From: Syntrophaceae bacterium UBA5744
GTDB taxonomy: Bacteria > Desulfobacterota > Syntrophia > Syntrophales > UBA2192
NCBI GenBank assembly: GCA_002419215.1
Contig: DIFQ01000135.1
Span: 3,857-37,640, forward strand
Direction: 5' to 3'
DNA: 33,784 nt
The translations under genes were made by a program, and so were the position numbers. Shown in pieces: positions 33,543 to 33,784 of the stretch (position 1 is its first letter; each line of letters opens with the position of its first letter). The notes beneath the pieces were generated by a model. That model was not told the origin of the DNA. It made no database searches and saw only the letters and a list, made by a program, of their open reading frames with translations.

Positions 33543-33721
33543 GGCCCCTTTCTCTTCATTTCCGGGCTGATTGGACGAGATCCCGCAACCGGTGAGGTTG
33601 CGGAGAAGGGCGATATCGTTGCCCAGGCCGACTTCATCTTTCGCAAGGCGTCGTCGTGAAGGCGCTGGTCAGTCCGGAGGCGCTCATCGAAATCGACGCC
33701 ATAGCCATCATGGAAGAATAG
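33543..33721 (+). pseudogene. truncated, internally deleted RidA-family gene remnant
   Basis: From 33543 the frame reads GPFLFISGLIGRDPATGEVA, then EKGDIVAQADFIFRK, matching residues about 18-50 of RidA/YjgF proteins, without the usual N-terminal start. After about 33650 the sequence continues only in the next frame: VVVKALVSPEALIEIDAIAI, then MEE and a stop TAG at 33719-33721, the family's C-terminal strand. About 70 central residues and the start are missing, including the middle helix region. It begins 10 bases after the phaR stop. Confidence 0.75.
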
Positions 33722-33750
33722 GGGCCAGGGTTCAGGGTCCAGGGGACAGG
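33721..33750. repeat. dispersed intergenic repeat B, copy 2
   Basis: This 30-base stretch is the inverted near-copy (28 of 30) of 25658-25687. It directly follows the stop of the RidA remnant, just as copy 1 abuts the stop codon of the GAF gene. Confidence 0.65.
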
Positions 33751-33784
33751 CGCAAAAGGAGAAAGAAAATCCCCCTCTTTCCCC

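Overview
The window is GC-rich, densely packed bacterial DNA. It most likely comes from an anaerobic deltaproteobacterium (Desulfobacterota) of the syntrophic type related to Syntrophus or Smithella. This is inferred from gene content: class III polyhydroxyalkanoate (PHA) synthase, several CoA-transferases, a hydantoinase, and intergenic word-like microrepeats. No rRNA, tRNA, CRISPR array or transposase was seen.

Left part (1-7330, + strand): a partial reverse-strand frame at the edge, a CPA1-type K+/H+ antiporter, a small ribbon-helix-helix protein, a universal stress protein behind a near-consensus promoter, a CPA2/KefB-type antiporter with an RCK domain, and a PLP-dependent decarboxylase of the PanP type. 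Middle part (7872-21837): a carboxymuconolactone-decarboxylase-like protein; a hydantoinase A / histone-deacetylase-like pair joined by an ATGA overlap; a CCA-adding enzyme with an HD domain and a YajD-like HNH protein; a two-subunit glutaconate-type CoA-transferase; a small zinc-ribbon protein; glutamine-dependent NAD synthetase; a class II aldolase; an HPP membrane protein; and a 679-residue one-chain CoA-transferase with an extra C-terminal domain.

Right part (22018-33721) is a PHA granule locus, almost all on the minus strand. In transcription order it holds a mini-phasin, a deletion-decayed PhaC pseudogene, two more mini-phasins, a 527-residue PhaC-like protein, a 176-residue coiled-coil protein, PhaE, class III PhaC, a tandem-GAF protein and a MaoC/PhaJ hydratase. 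After a hairpin come an LCMT-type methyltransferase and a third PhaC-like protein with an altered nucleophile box. The repressor gene phaR diverges from the first mini-phasin, and a decayed RidA-family fragment follows it. Both phasin promoters have a perfect TTGACA, a 17-base spacer and a TTGC/GCAA-rich element directly upstream of the -35 box. This suggests one PhaR-type regulon.

Working model (inference): CoA-transferases activate acids, PhaJ supplies (R)-3-hydroxyacyl-CoA, PhaC/PhaE polymerise it, phasins coat the granule and PhaR senses polymer. The points most worth a second look are the three co-located Cys-nucleophile PhaC-fold proteins plus a fourth decayed copy, the gap-free phasin paralogue trio, the HyuA/HDAC pair with a zinc-ribbon tail, and two families of dispersed intergenic repeats.
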